A stretch of 64,000 nt of DNA from GCA-2715965 sp047608975 (GTDB taxonomy: Bacteria; Verrucomicrobiota; Verrucomicrobiia; Limisphaerales; JAYPXF01). Shown one piece after another: positions 25,948 through 34,441 of this stretch; position 1 is the stretch's first letter, and each line of letters starts with the position of its first letter. Position numbers and translations under genes: made by a program. A model generated the notes under the pieces. It made no database searches. It was not told the origin of the DNA and was given only the letters and a program-made list of their open reading frames with translations. The stretch lies in the NCBI GenBank assembly GCA_047608975.1, contig JBLFYM010000001.1, positions 1-64,000 on the forward strand, written 5' to 3'.

Positions 25948-26281
25948 GCGGCGGGGAATCGGTCGGCGGAACGTTTCTGACCGGAGGAAGACCACCGGCT
26001 TCGGCGAGTGTGCGTCGAGGTTTGCCCTTTGTGCGTCGTCGGTTCCGCTGACCGGAGGATCGGGCCGCTCCCTCGATGGTGGTTGCGATGCCCTTGCTCC
26101 GTCGGCGGAAGACCAACGCCCAGATTATGCCGACTGCAAAAATAATGCCCACACCCAGCAGGATGTTGGAGAGGCCATCGAGTTTCCCGCTGGTCGAACC
26201 GGATCCGGGAGCGCCCGGTTCCTTGAGTACATCCGTTGGGTCGAACGCGGCAATCAGCGGGATGAACTGGGGTTGATCCAT
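25931..26281 (-). CDS. Small single-helix membrane protein
   Basis: A 116-residue protein: acidic/Pro N-terminus, one membrane helix at about residues 37-59 (LSNILLGVGIIFAVGIIWALVF), followed by RRRSK and a basic, Pro-rich cytoplasmic tail. No family recognised. It starts six bases after the NtrC-type regulator and overlaps the hpnD start by 17 bases, so it is almost certainly translated as part of the same transcript. The basic tail could contact a membrane lipid or nucleic acid, but nothing specific can be said. Confidence 0.65.
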   Translation of the reverse strand: MDQPQFIPLIAAFDPTDVLKEPGAPGSGSTSGKLDGLSNILLGVGIIFAVGIIWALVFRRRSKGIATTIEGAARSSGQRNRRRTKGKPRRTLAEAGGLPPVRNVPPTDSPPHEPVD

Positions 26282-26287
26282 GGCCTA

Positions 26288-27709
26288 TTACTTGTCTCCG
26301 TTCGCATCGTCGTCGTTGGGATCGTTGTTGATGTTCAAGCGTTGCATGCGATAGCGCAGTGCGTGGCGAGTCACGTTCAACTGGTCCGCAGTCTTGTTGA
26401 TGCTGTAGTGATTCCGGTCAAGGGTGCTGGTGATGATGCGCTTCTCGTAGTCGGCCACGAGTTCGTCCAGCGGTTTGCCGGTCGGGATGGATTCCTGACG
26501 GGCTGATTCTTCTTCCTTCCCGTGAAGTCGGGTTTCCAGTTCAAAATCGGGAAGTTGTTTTGCCGCGACTTCGCCCCGGCTGAGGATGACGGCGCGCTCG
26601 ATCGCATTGCGCAGCTCGCGCACATTTCCAGGCCATGAATGGGAGAGCAGTTTTTGTACGGCGGAATCGCCAAAACTGAGATTCTGTTTCTTGAGCTGGG
26701 TGGCGAAGGTGGTGAGAAAATGATTGGCGAGCAACAGCACGTCGTTCCCGCGTTCGCGGAGCGGGGGGGGGCGAAACTGGACGACGTTCAGCCGGTGGAA
26801 GAGGTCTTCGCGAAATTCTTTTCGCTGGATCGCGTCGATGATGTCCCGATTGGTGGCGGCGATAATACGAACGTTGACCCGGAGTTCTTCGTTGCCGCCG
26901 ACGCGGGTGAAACTGCCGTCCTCGAGGAAGCGGAGCAGCTTGGCCTGTAGCGGACGGCTCATGTCACCGATCTCATCGAGGAAGATGGTGCCACCATCGG
27001 CTTCTTCCACGCGCCCGGTCTTTTGCTTGAGGGCACCGGTAAACGCGCCTTTCTCATGACCGAAAAGTTCGCTTTCGAGCAGGTTTTCGGGAATGGCCGC
27101 GCAGTTGATGCGGACGTAGTTTTCGTGGGCGCGTTCACTTAGGGTGTGCATTGCGCCGGCGATCAGTTCTTTGCCCGTTCCACTCTCTCCGAGGATCAGT
27201 CCGGTGGCGTCCGTCGGGGCCACCGTCTGAATCAGATCGCGAAGGTCGGCCATCAGGGGACTGTTTCCGATGATCTGGTCCAAGGTGTAGCCTTCGGTCA
27301 CCTGTTGCCGAAGGGTGTGGTTCTGTCGGATCAGGGTATGCCGCTCCGCACAACGACTGATGGCGTGGAGGAGTTCCTCCGGTGCGAACGGTTTCGGAAG
27401 ATAATCGATGGCACCGGATTTGATGGCTTCGACCGCCAGTTTGGGGGTCGCGTACGCGGTGATCATGAGCGCGGGCAGACTCGGATAGAGTTCGTTGGCC
27501 CGGGCAAGAAAGTCGTAGCCGCTCATCCCGTCCAGATGGGCGTCGGTGATCACCATGAAGTAGGTTCGTCTGGCCAACCGATCGAGGCCTTCCTCCGCGC
27601 TTTCGACGGCTTCCACCTGATAGGATTCGTCTGCCAGCATCGATTGCAACGAGAGCCGCATGTTCTTCTCATCGTCGATCAGCAGAATTGGGGGGAGGGC
27701 CTTACTCAT
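26288..27709 (-). CDS. NtrC-family sigma-54-dependent response regulator
   Basis: 473 residues in three parts: a receiver domain with D12-D13, phospho-acceptor Asp56 (VITDAHLDG) and Lys106 (YLPKPF); an AAA+ domain with Walker A 'GESGTGKE' (174-181), the sigma-54 contact loop 'GAFTGA' (221-226) and 'GTIFLDEIGDM'; and a Fis-type helix-turn-helix near the end ('INKTADQLNVTRHALRYRMQRL'). It activates sigma-54 promoters when phosphorylated, most likely by the kinase encoded just upstream, whose stop overlaps its start (ATGA). Confidence 0.96.
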   Translation of the reverse strand: MSKALPPILLIDDEKNMRLSLQSMLADESYQVEAVESAEEGLDRLARRTYFMVITDAHLDGMSGYDFLARANELYPSLPALMITAYATPKLAVEAIKSGAIDYLPKPFAPEELLHAISRCAERHTLIRQNHTLRQQVTEGYTLDQIIGNSPLMADLRDLIQTVAPTDATGLILGESGTGKELIAGAMHTLSERAHENYVRINCAAIPENLLESELFGHEKGAFTGALKQKTGRVEEADGGTIFLDEIGDMSRPLQAKLLRFLEDGSFTRVGGNEELRVNVRIIAATNRDIIDAIQRKEFREDLFHRLNVVQFRPPPLRERGNDVLLLANHFLTTFATQLKKQNLSFGDSAVQKLLSHSWPGNVRELRNAIERAVILSRGEVAAKQLPDFELETRLHGKEEESARQESIPTGKPLDELVADYEKRIITSTLDRNHYSINKTADQLNVTRHALRYRMQRLNINNDPNDDDANGDK

Positions 27710-29289
27710 GACTCCTGGTGGCTGGTGGCTTTGAAGGGAAATACTAGGGTGAAGGTCGTACCTGATCCAAGCTCTGATTCGACATCGACGTGGCCTCCGT
27801 AGATTTCGACGTTGTGGCGCACGATCGCGAGGCCCAGTCCGGTGCCTTTGTCGGAGTTGGAATAGAAGGCATCGAAGATGCGCGAGGCTTCGTCCTGGGG
27901 CATGCCCGGGCCGTTGTCTGAGATTTTGACGGTCAGATTTTCACCCGGGTGAACTTTCACCTCTATCTTGAGTGCACCTTTGCCAACAAGAACGCTGCGC
28001 GCGTTGGTCAACAGATTTACGAGGATCTCACTCAGATGGAGTCGCTGCATCAATACGGGAGGAGGCATCTCCGGCGTCACCATTGAGATGTCAATCTCGT
28101 GCTCGTATCCGGGCGGGAACACGTCGTTTGCGGCCTGCTCGATGGCGTGGTTTATATTCAGGCGTTCGACCTTTGCGTCAGCGAGTTTGGCGTAGCCCAT
28201 CAGCTCAGTGAGAATCTGGTCCGAGCGGTCCACCTCTTCTTGGATCATATCGAGTTTGCCGGTGACTTTCTCGGGTGCCTCCGGCAGGGCGCGCTTGAGG
28301 CTGAAGATCGCGTTGTTGATGATGGCGAGTGGGTTCTTCAGCCGGTGGGCAATTTCGGCCGCGAGTCGACCGGTGGATCGCAGTTGGTGCTGGCGACTGG
28401 CAAATTCCGCCTCTTCGGCCCGTTCGTAGAGCTGGTAGTTCCAGAGGACACTAATGCCGGAGCAACAGATCATCAACAGAGCGAGGAGTACCACGCGGGT
28501 CAGGTTCGATTGCCAGCGTTTGGGATCAGTGAGCTCATGCATTGCTGCCAGGAGGGCATCGCTCCAGCTAAGGTCTTCTGTTTCGAGATTCACCGTGCGG
28601 GTTCGGTTCGTGTTCGCCAATTCACTGGCGCTCGCCGCGACCCGGTTCGACAGCTGCATCACGAAATTGGTATCCGCCTGTACCGCAGGATCGCTGGCGA
28701 TCTGCTTGGCGAGTGGCATGGAAACGGTCGTCGGTTGATCCAACTGATCACCGACGTTTTGGAGGGTCGCGCCGATCACCGGCGAAAAGATATAGCAGAC
28801 GACCACCAGGGTGTTCAGCAGCAGTTGGTACCGATGTTGTGGAATGCTGATGGAGTTCCGGATAATCAGGAAAAGAAAGACCCAGTAAAATGTACTTTCG
28901 AGTCCACCGGTGAGATTGACGAGAATCGCGACGAAAACCGCGTCGGTCAGGTTCATGATGAACACGATCCATTGCGTGGCTGCGAACGGGACCCAGGTAA
29001 ATGCGAGGAGCGAGCAAATGACCAGGAAGTTCAGCACGCAGTAACCAATGAACGCGCCGCGTACGGTTTCAAGCGCGAGACCGGAACTGTCGTCGCTGAG
29101 GACCTGGAATACATTGAGTCCCTGATCGGATTGCTGGGTCAGGAAGTAGCTCAGGATACTGAGAACGATGATCTTGATCGTCACCCCGATATCGCGCTCC
29201 ATGACGCGGATGCGATTGGCAATGTGCTGTTCGTCCGGATCGGGCGCATAGAGCAGTCGCTGAAAAACCTCTACGATCGGTGACTTCAT
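27706..29289 (-). CDS. Membrane sensor histidine kinase
   Basis: 527 residues. The N-terminal part holds about five or six membrane helices (between residues 35 and 180), then an extracytoplasmic loop of about 80 residues (about 185-265, 'NVGDQLDQPTTV ... MHELTDPKRW'), a further helix, and the kinase core: phospho-acceptor His315 ('AAEIAHRLKNPLAI'), N box 'LVNLLTNARS', G1 'DNGPGMP', F 'FDAFYS' and G2 'GTGLGLAIV'. It overlaps coaC by four bases and the regulator by four. The signal is unknown; a membrane-embedded sensor next to hpnD suggests envelope or lipid state. Confidence 0.93.
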   Translation of the reverse strand: MKSPIVEVFQRLLYAPDPDEQHIANRIRVMERDIGVTIKIIVLSILSYFLTQQSDQGLNVFQVLSDDSSGLALETVRGAFIGYCVLNFLVICSLLAFTWVPFAATQWIVFIMNLTDAVFVAILVNLTGGLESTFYWVFLFLIIRNSISIPQHRYQLLLNTLVVVCYIFSPVIGATLQNVGDQLDQPTTVSMPLAKQIASDPAVQADTNFVMQLSNRVAASASELANTNRTRTVNLETEDLSWSDALLAAMHELTDPKRWQSNLTRVVLLALLMICCSGISVLWNYQLYERAEEAEFASRQHQLRSTGRLAAEIAHRLKNPLAIINNAIFSLKRALPEAPEKVTGKLDMIQEEVDRSDQILTELMGYAKLADAKVERLNINHAIEQAANDVFPPGYEHEIDISMVTPEMPPPVLMQRLHLSEILVNLLTNARSVLVGKGALKIEVKVHPGENLTVKISDNGPGMPQDEASRIFDAFYSNSDKGTGLGLAIVRHNVEIYGGHVDVESELGSGTTFTLVFPFKATSHQES

Positions 29290-29846
29290 GACGCGGCGGA
29301 TCCCATCTGTTCGGTCGCCAGTTCAACGATGCCGGCAGTTTCCCACAGCCGGCCGACGCCTTCGTAGCCGCAGGAGAGCATTCCCTCTTCAGGACCGATA
29401 AATGTGGCTCCGCGTTCCTTCAGAGTTGCGACGTTTTTTTGCGTCGCCGGGTGCATCCACATTTTCCCGTTCATGGCGGGTGCGATGGTGAGCTTCGCCT
29501 TGGGATTTAATGCCAGGGCGATACAGCTCAGGGCGTCGTCAGCAATGCCATTGGCCAGTTTCGCGATGATATTCGCCGTGGCGGGGGCAATCAAAAGGAG
29601 GTCCGCTTCGTCCGCCATCCGAATATGGGTGGGTTTCCAGCCTTCCTCTTCATCGTAGAGGTCGGTGATGACGGGGTTTCGGGAAATGGTTTTGAAGGGC
29701 AGGGGAGTGATGAATTCTTGGGAGTCCCGCGTCATGACGACCTCGACCCTGAAATCGCGTTTGGTGAGTTGGCTGGCGATATCGACAGCCTTATAGGCCG
29801 CAATGGAGCCGGTGACTCCCAGGACGATATTTTTGAGCCCATTCAT
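29286..29846 (-). CDS. coaC: Phosphopantothenoylcysteine decarboxylase (CoaC), stand-alone
   Basis: FMN-dependent decarboxylase of coenzyme A biosynthesis. The 186-residue protein has 'VLGVTGSIAAYKAVDIAS' at the N-terminus, the catalytic His in 'PTHIRMADEADLLLIAPATAN', the signature 'PAMNGKMW' and 'GMLSCGYEGVGRL' with the active-site Cys. In most bacteria this domain is fused to the CoaB synthetase; here it is a separate protein and CoaB is not in the window. Some members of this flavoprotein family decarboxylate peptides, but the PAMNxxMW signature supports the CoA role. Six bases after gmk. Confidence 0.92.
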   Translation of the reverse strand: MNGLKNIVLGVTGSIAAYKAVDIASQLTKRDFRVEVVMTRDSQEFITPLPFKTISRNPVITDLYDEEEGWKPTHIRMADEADLLLIAPATANIIAKLANGIADDALSCIALALNPKAKLTIAPAMNGKMWMHPATQKNVATLKERGATFIGPEEGMLSCGYEGVGRLWETAGIVELATEQMGSAAS

Positions 29847-29852
29847 GGTTGG

Positions 29853-30479
29853 TCAGCGCGTGTTGGGTGCAGTAACGCGATGTTGCCGTAGCTTCTCGGC
29901 TTCGTAAATCGCTTTAAATTTCTGGTAGTCCTGATTTCGCGTGCCGCTGTGGATCACGTAATCGTACTGTTTCCACTGCGCTATTTCATGCTTCGCCTCG
30001 GCGAGACGCTTGCGCAGGGTGGCGGCCGATTCGCTCTTGCGGGCTTCGAGTCGTCGTTTCAGTTCGGCAATACTCGGGGGGAGGATGAACACTTCAACCA
30101 GCGCATCCTGAAGGCGTCGGTCTGCTTCGGCCTCGCGTCGAATCGTGGCCGCACCCTGGACATCCACCGCGAGTACAACATCCTGGCCCGCCCGCAAGTT
30201 GCTCGTGACCTCGCTTTTGAGAATGCCGTAGCTGCTGCTGTGCACGGTGGCGTGCTCCAGAAAATTGCCGGCCTGCACCCGTCGTAGAAAATTCTGGGCC
30301 GTGAGGAAGTAGTAGTCGACGCCATCTTTCTCACCCGGTCGCGGTTCACGGGTGGTGCAGGTGATTGCCCGGGTGACGTTCGGGGCGTTCTTGATGAGCC
30401 GGTCGCAAAGGGTGGTCTTTCCCGCGCCGGAAGGGGCGCTCAGAACGATCAGGACAGGGCTGGGTTTCTTCGCGGACAT
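29853..30479 (-). CDS. gmk: Guanylate kinase
   Basis: Phosphorylates GMP to GDP. P-loop 'LSAPSGAGKTTLCDRL' at about residue 13, GMP-binding 'TCTTREPRPGEKDGVDYYFL', 'FLEHATVHSSSYG' and 'VLAVDVQGAATIR' are all family landmarks. The ATG at 30479 (MSAKKPSP) is preferred; a GTG at 30494 overlapping the yicC stop would add five residues. The yicC-gmk pairing is conserved in many bacteria; rpoZ, which often follows gmk, is not here. Confidence 0.96.
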   Translation of the reverse strand: MSAKKPSPVLIVLSAPSGAGKTTLCDRLIKNAPNVTRAITCTTREPRPGEKDGVDYYFLTAQNFLRRVQAGNFLEHATVHSSSYGILKSEVTSNLRAGQDVVLAVDVQGAATIRREAEADRRLQDALVEVFILPPSIAELKRRLEARKSESAATLRKRLAEAKHEIAQWKQYDYVIHSGTRNQDYQKFKAIYEAEKLRQHRVTAPNTR

Positions 30480-30490
30480 GAGGATACGCG

Positions 30491-31372
30491 TCACTCGACG
30501 TTTTGAACCTGTTCACGGAATTTTTCGAGCTCGGTCTTGGCTCCCACCACTTCCTTTGAAATGTCAGCGTCCTGGGCCTTGGATCCGATCGTGTTGACTT
30601 CCCGGTTCATTTCCTGACAGAGGAAATCCAGTTTGCGCCCGACCGGGTCATTGGATTTGATGCAGTCGGTGTATTGCTGAAAGTGACTTTCGAGTCGGGT
30701 CAGTTCCTCGGTGATGTCCGTGCGGTCCGTGAAGATCACGATCTCCTTCAATACCCTTTCATCGCTCGGATCAAAGTTCTCAATTCCGGCGTTCCGCAAT
30801 CGGTTCAGCAATTGTTCGCGGTAGCGTTTGGGGACGCGGGGCGCGAGCTTGGTGATTCGTTTGACTCCGGCCCGGATATTTTTGACGCGCGTCTGCAGAT
30901 CCTTTCCAAGGTGTGCGCCCTCGGTTGCCCGCATTTCCACGAGGCCTTCCATCGCCTTTTTCAGTGCGGATTTCAGCAGCGGCCAAAACTTTTCGGCGTC
31001 CTGTTCTTCGGTGTTCGATTCGAGTACACCCGGCGCTTTGAGAATCGTATCGAGGGATACGGGCGTGTTCAGCTTCAACGATTTGTTCAGCTTGTCGAAT
31101 TCTCTGTGATAGGTGCGGGCCAGTTCCTGGTTGACGCGCACCTGCACGGGTTTGAAACCGTCAGCGGACTGCAGAGCCACCCGGACATTCAGGCGACCGC
31201 GGGCCACCCGGCGCAGAACCTCGTCGCGCACCTGAGATTCGAGAGCGTCCAGTTCACGCGGGAGACTGACGGCGACTTCGCCGGATTTGCGATTCACCGA
31301 GCCAATTTCAACCGTGATTTTGTAGCCGCCACGGACAGTCTCACCACGCCCGTACCCCGTCATCGATTTCAT
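30491..31372 (-). CDS. yicC: YicC family endoribonuclease-like protein
   Basis: Starts with the family signature 'MKSMTGYGRGE' and contains 'EIGSVNRKSGEVAVSLPRELDALE', 'VRDEVLRRVARGRLNV' and the C-terminal 'KLDFLCQEMNREVNTIGSKAQDADIS', the most conserved block. E. coli YicC and relatives have been described as RNases. About 293 residues as usual; the ATG at 31372 is chosen because it gives the family N-terminus. First gene of the long minus-strand operon that continues through gmk and coaC to the hpn genes. Confidence 0.93.
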   Translation of the reverse strand: MKSMTGYGRGETVRGGYKITVEIGSVNRKSGEVAVSLPRELDALESQVRDEVLRRVARGRLNVRVALQSADGFKPVQVRVNQELARTYHREFDKLNKSLKLNTPVSLDTILKAPGVLESNTEEQDAEKFWPLLKSALKKAMEGLVEMRATEGAHLGKDLQTRVKNIRAGVKRITKLAPRVPKRYREQLLNRLRNAGIENFDPSDERVLKEIVIFTDRTDITEELTRLESHFQQYTDCIKSNDPVGRKLDFLCQEMNREVNTIGSKAQDADISKEVVGAKTELEKFREQVQNVE

Positions 31373-31534
31373 GCGGCGTGAATATGAATGAACGGCTTCG
31401 ATCAGGCGAAGCAAATTGTGGTTTTGCACTTTTCGGCGCTCCTTTCGCCGAATGTGGGGTGGGAAAGAGACCAGACGCTTGGATCTGAATACTCTTCTCG
31501 GCGGTCGGGATAAATGCTAAGCGGGGCAACTCTA

Positions 31535-32797
31535 ATGAAAGTCAATCTCGCTTACGGTCAGGGCCAGCTTCCCGTCGAATTTCCGGATGATCGCACGGAG
31601 GTCATTGAGCCGGCTCACAACGAGGGTCTGCGTGATGAGAAGAACGATGTTCTTCAGGCCTTGCAGGCGCCGATTGGTAGCGCGTCGTTGCTTGATCGTA
31701 TCAAGCCGACCGACAAGGTCTGTATCCTGTTCACGGATGTCACGCGGGCGACTCCGAATGAACGGATTATTCCCTGGATCCTTGAGCATCTACAGGATCA
31801 CCCGAAGGAGAATATCATTCTGCTGAACCAGTTGGGAACGCACCGACCCAATACGAAAGAGGAGTTGGAGACGATGCTGACTCCCGAAGTCGTCGCGAAC
31901 TACCGGGTTCTGAACCACGATTGTGAGGATGAATCACAGATGATGCAGTTGGGTGAAACGCATGACGGGACTCCGGCATTGATCAACAAGCATGCTGTCG
32001 AGGCTGATATTCGGATCGTGACGGGTTTCATTGAGCCGCATTTCTTTGCGGGATTCAGCGGTGGTCCCAAGGGCATCATGCCGGGGGTGGCAGGATTGAA
32101 GACGGTGATGAGCAATCACGGGTATCGAAATCTCAGTGATTCCAACGCCACATTCGGAATCAGCAAGGGCAACCCACTCTGGGAGGAACTTCGGGATATC
32201 GCCTTGCGCGCTGGTCCGAGTTTCCTGGTGAATGTGACGCTCAATGAGCAGCGCGACATTACGAACGTGTTCGCGGGAGATTTGCTGCTCGCTCATGCGG
32301 AAGGTTGTGAATTTGTTCGAAAGTCGGCCATGCGCAAGGTGAAGGATCCTTTTGATATCGTGGTGACGACCAACAGCGGCTATCCGCTGGATATGAATCT
32401 GTATCAGGGTGTGAAAGGCATGAGCGCGGCGGCCCGGGTTGTGAAAGAGGGCGGTCTGATCATTCTTGCCTGCGAATGCAGCGAGGGCGTTCCCGCGAAC
32501 AGTCCCATGGACAAGCTGTTGCGTAGCGCCGGAAGCACTGAAGAAATTTTGGCGATGCTGTCAACTCCCGGGTTCGTGCGCCCTGAGCAATGGCAGGCGC
32601 AGATTCAGGGAATGATTCAGCGCAAGGCGGAGGTGTTGGTTCATAGCACGCTCAACGATGAGACGCTCAAGGCGGCTCATCTTGAGCCCTGCCCGGATAT
32701 CGCGGCGGAAATCGAGAAGCGTCTTCAGGATCTGCCGGCCGATGCGCGCGTGGCGGTATTGCCGTTGGGTCCGCTTACGATTCCTTACCTCGGGTGA
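31535..32797 (+). CDS. larA: LarA family nickel-dependent racemase/epimerase
   Basis: LarA enzymes epimerise alpha-hydroxy acids with a nickel-pincer nucleotide cofactor. The residues known from Lactiplantibacillus LarA are all present with a constant offset of five: His103 ('LGTHRPNT'), His169 ('IEPHFFAGFSGGPKG'), Lys179 (cofactor attachment) and His195 ('VMSNHGYR'). Length about 420. The ATG at 31535 (MKVNLAYGQG) is preferred to 31514. LarB, LarC and LarE, which make the cofactor, are not in the window. The substrate may not be lactate; many family members act on other 2-hydroxy acids or sugar acids. Confidence 0.9.
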   Translation: MKVNLAYGQGQLPVEFPDDRTEVIEPAHNEGLRDEKNDVLQALQAPIGSASLLDRIKPTDKVCILFTDVTRATPNERIIPWILEHLQDHPKENIILLNQLGTHRPNTKEELETMLTPEVVANYRVLNHDCEDESQMMQLGETHDGTPALINKHAVEADIRIVTGFIEPHFFAGFSGGPKGIMPGVAGLKTVMSNHGYRNLSDSNATFGISKGNPLWEELRDIALRAGPSFLVNVTLNEQRDITNVFAGDLLLAHAEGCEFVRKSAMRKVKDPFDIVVTTNSGYPLDMNLYQGVKGMSAAARVVKEGGLIILACECSEGVPANSPMDKLLRSAGSTEEILAMLSTPGFVRPEQWQAQIQGMIQRKAEVLVHSTLNDETLKAAHLEPCPDIAAEIEKRLQDLPADARVAVLPLGPLTIPYLG

Positions 32798-32798
32798 T

Positions 32799-34247
32799 TC
32801 ACTTGACCCGGCGCCGGTTCTCAAACTGAATCTGAACCAATCCGTCCGGTTTGGTCTGCGCGTCAGAGATCCGTTTGCGGAGTTCTTTCGAAAGCCCGTT
32901 CACGCGAGACTTCTGATTGGACTGCGTTGCCAGATTCCTGAGCTCCTGCGGATCGGTCTCATGGTCGTAAAGTTCCGCGCCCCCTTTTCCGTCTTCTCCC
33001 CACTCGCTATAGCGGTAGCGAGTGGTCCGGATGCTGTAACCCTTGTCATACTGGGTGAATGCGGAATCGCGCACCTGCTTCTTCGGATTGATAAGCGCTG
33101 GGACGAGGCTGATGCCGGAAATCTGAGAGGGGGCTTTCAGACCGCAGAGTTCAGCGAGGGTCGGGTAGAAATCGACCATCTCGGCCGGAGTGGTTGCCCG
33201 CTTCCCTTTTGCCTTCACACCCGGGCCAGCGAGGATCAGCGGCACGTGCGTGGCATTCTCAAAGAGCGTGGTCTTCTGCCAGTGCCCGTGTTCGCCCATA
33301 TGGTAACCATGGTCGGAGGTAAACAGCACCACCGTGTTCTTCGCCAGACCGGTTTCTTCGAGCGCGTCGAGGATGCGTCCGAGCTGGGCGTCCGCGAAGG
33401 TGATGGACGCGTAGTATGCCTGAATCGCCTGGCGGGCGAGTTCTGGAGCGAGATTCAGTTGGTCCTTCTTGCGACTGATGGATTTGCGGGCATCCGCAGG
33501 GAGGGTTTTCAGGTAACCGTCGGGTGTGCTTGGGATCGTGATCTGATCCAAGGGATACATGTCGAAATACTTCTTCGGTGCGACGTACGGGGTGTGCGGA
33601 CGAAACAATCCGACGGCCATGTAGAAAGGGTCTTTCTGGGCGGCGTGTTTCTTAAGCAACTCGATTGTTTCGGTGGCGGCGATTCCGTCGGTCTGCTCCT
33701 CGTCCGTTCCTTCGGCGGCGAGCCAGCTCATGGTGCCGCCAAAGCTTCCTGGGCGCAGACTGAAGATGAGGTCCTCGTCATCCACATCACGGCCGCGCGG
33801 ATTGATGGTGTAGTTCCAGGAGAAGGGATCGTCGTGGCCGCTGGTTCCAATATTTTTGGGTACGTTGTAGTGATAGATCTTGCCGATGCGCGTGGCGAAA
33901 TAGCCATTGTCCCGAAACATCTGGGACATGGTCTTCACGTTGGGCAGATGTTCCCGGATGTAGATTGCGTTGCGGTGGATGAGTGTCTGGTCGGGGTAGA
34001 GACCGGTCATGAAGGACGCACGGCTGGGGCCACAGAGGGGATATTGGCAATGGGCGTTCTCAAACAGAACACCGCGGCGGGCCAGTCGATCGATGTTGGG
34101 CGACTTGACTTGGGGATGACCGTAACTGCCGAGGTCACAATTCAGATCGTCGCAGATGAGGAACAGGACGTTGGGCCGGTCCGCTGATCGGGATTCGACC
34201 GATCCCATCAGGCAAAACATCAGCAGGGTTAAAAATGGAATGCGCAT
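32799..34247 (-). CDS. Secreted sulfatase (iduronate-2-sulfatase-like)
   Basis: A signal peptide (MRIPFLTLLMFCLMGSVESRSA) precedes a type I sulfatase domain. The metal-binding 'LFLICDDLN' and the formylglycine motif C72-G-P-S-R are intact, with 'DNGYFATRIGKIYHY', 'VVLFTSDHGYHMGEHGHWQKTTLFENATHVPL' downstream, which resembles iduronate-2-sulfatases. 482 residues. It ends one base after larA on the opposite strand. It likely removes sulfate from a polysaccharide in the periplasm or outside. Confidence 0.93.
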   Translation of the reverse strand: MRIPFLTLLMFCLMGSVESRSADRPNVLFLICDDLNCDLGSYGHPQVKSPNIDRLARRGVLFENAHCQYPLCGPSRASFMTGLYPDQTLIHRNAIYIREHLPNVKTMSQMFRDNGYFATRIGKIYHYNVPKNIGTSGHDDPFSWNYTINPRGRDVDDEDLIFSLRPGSFGGTMSWLAAEGTDEEQTDGIAATETIELLKKHAAQKDPFYMAVGLFRPHTPYVAPKKYFDMYPLDQITIPSTPDGYLKTLPADARKSISRKKDQLNLAPELARQAIQAYYASITFADAQLGRILDALEETGLAKNTVVLFTSDHGYHMGEHGHWQKTTLFENATHVPLILAGPGVKAKGKRATTPAEMVDFYPTLAELCGLKAPSQISGISLVPALINPKKQVRDSAFTQYDKGYSIRTTRYRYSEWGEDGKGGAELYDHETDPQELRNLATQSNQKSRVNGLSKELRKRISDAQTKPDGLVQIQFENRRRVK

Positions 34248-34441
34248 GACGGGAGGCTAGGAGCATCCTTCTCCTGAACCCAAGCTTCAAATGGGTGCCG
34301 GTTCTCAGTTTCTAAGGACGGTCAGAGGGCGATGTCGGTCGTTTGAGGTTTGAATTTTCAGACCCGGAATTTTCCCCGTAGCCCGTCTTTTTTGGATTTG
34401 CTGTTCTGGGTTCGCTCCCGTTTACTCCCGCGCAATCGGAC

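Noticed and set aside
31432..31452. TTCGGCG ... CGCCGAA hairpin between yicC and larA
   Set aside because: A seven-base-pair stem with a seven-base loop but no T-run and no similarity elsewhere; could be chance in GC-rich DNA.
32658..34187. 509-codon plus-strand frame antisense to the sulfatase
   Set aside because: Overlaps the end of larA and the entire sulfatase; no family resemblance.
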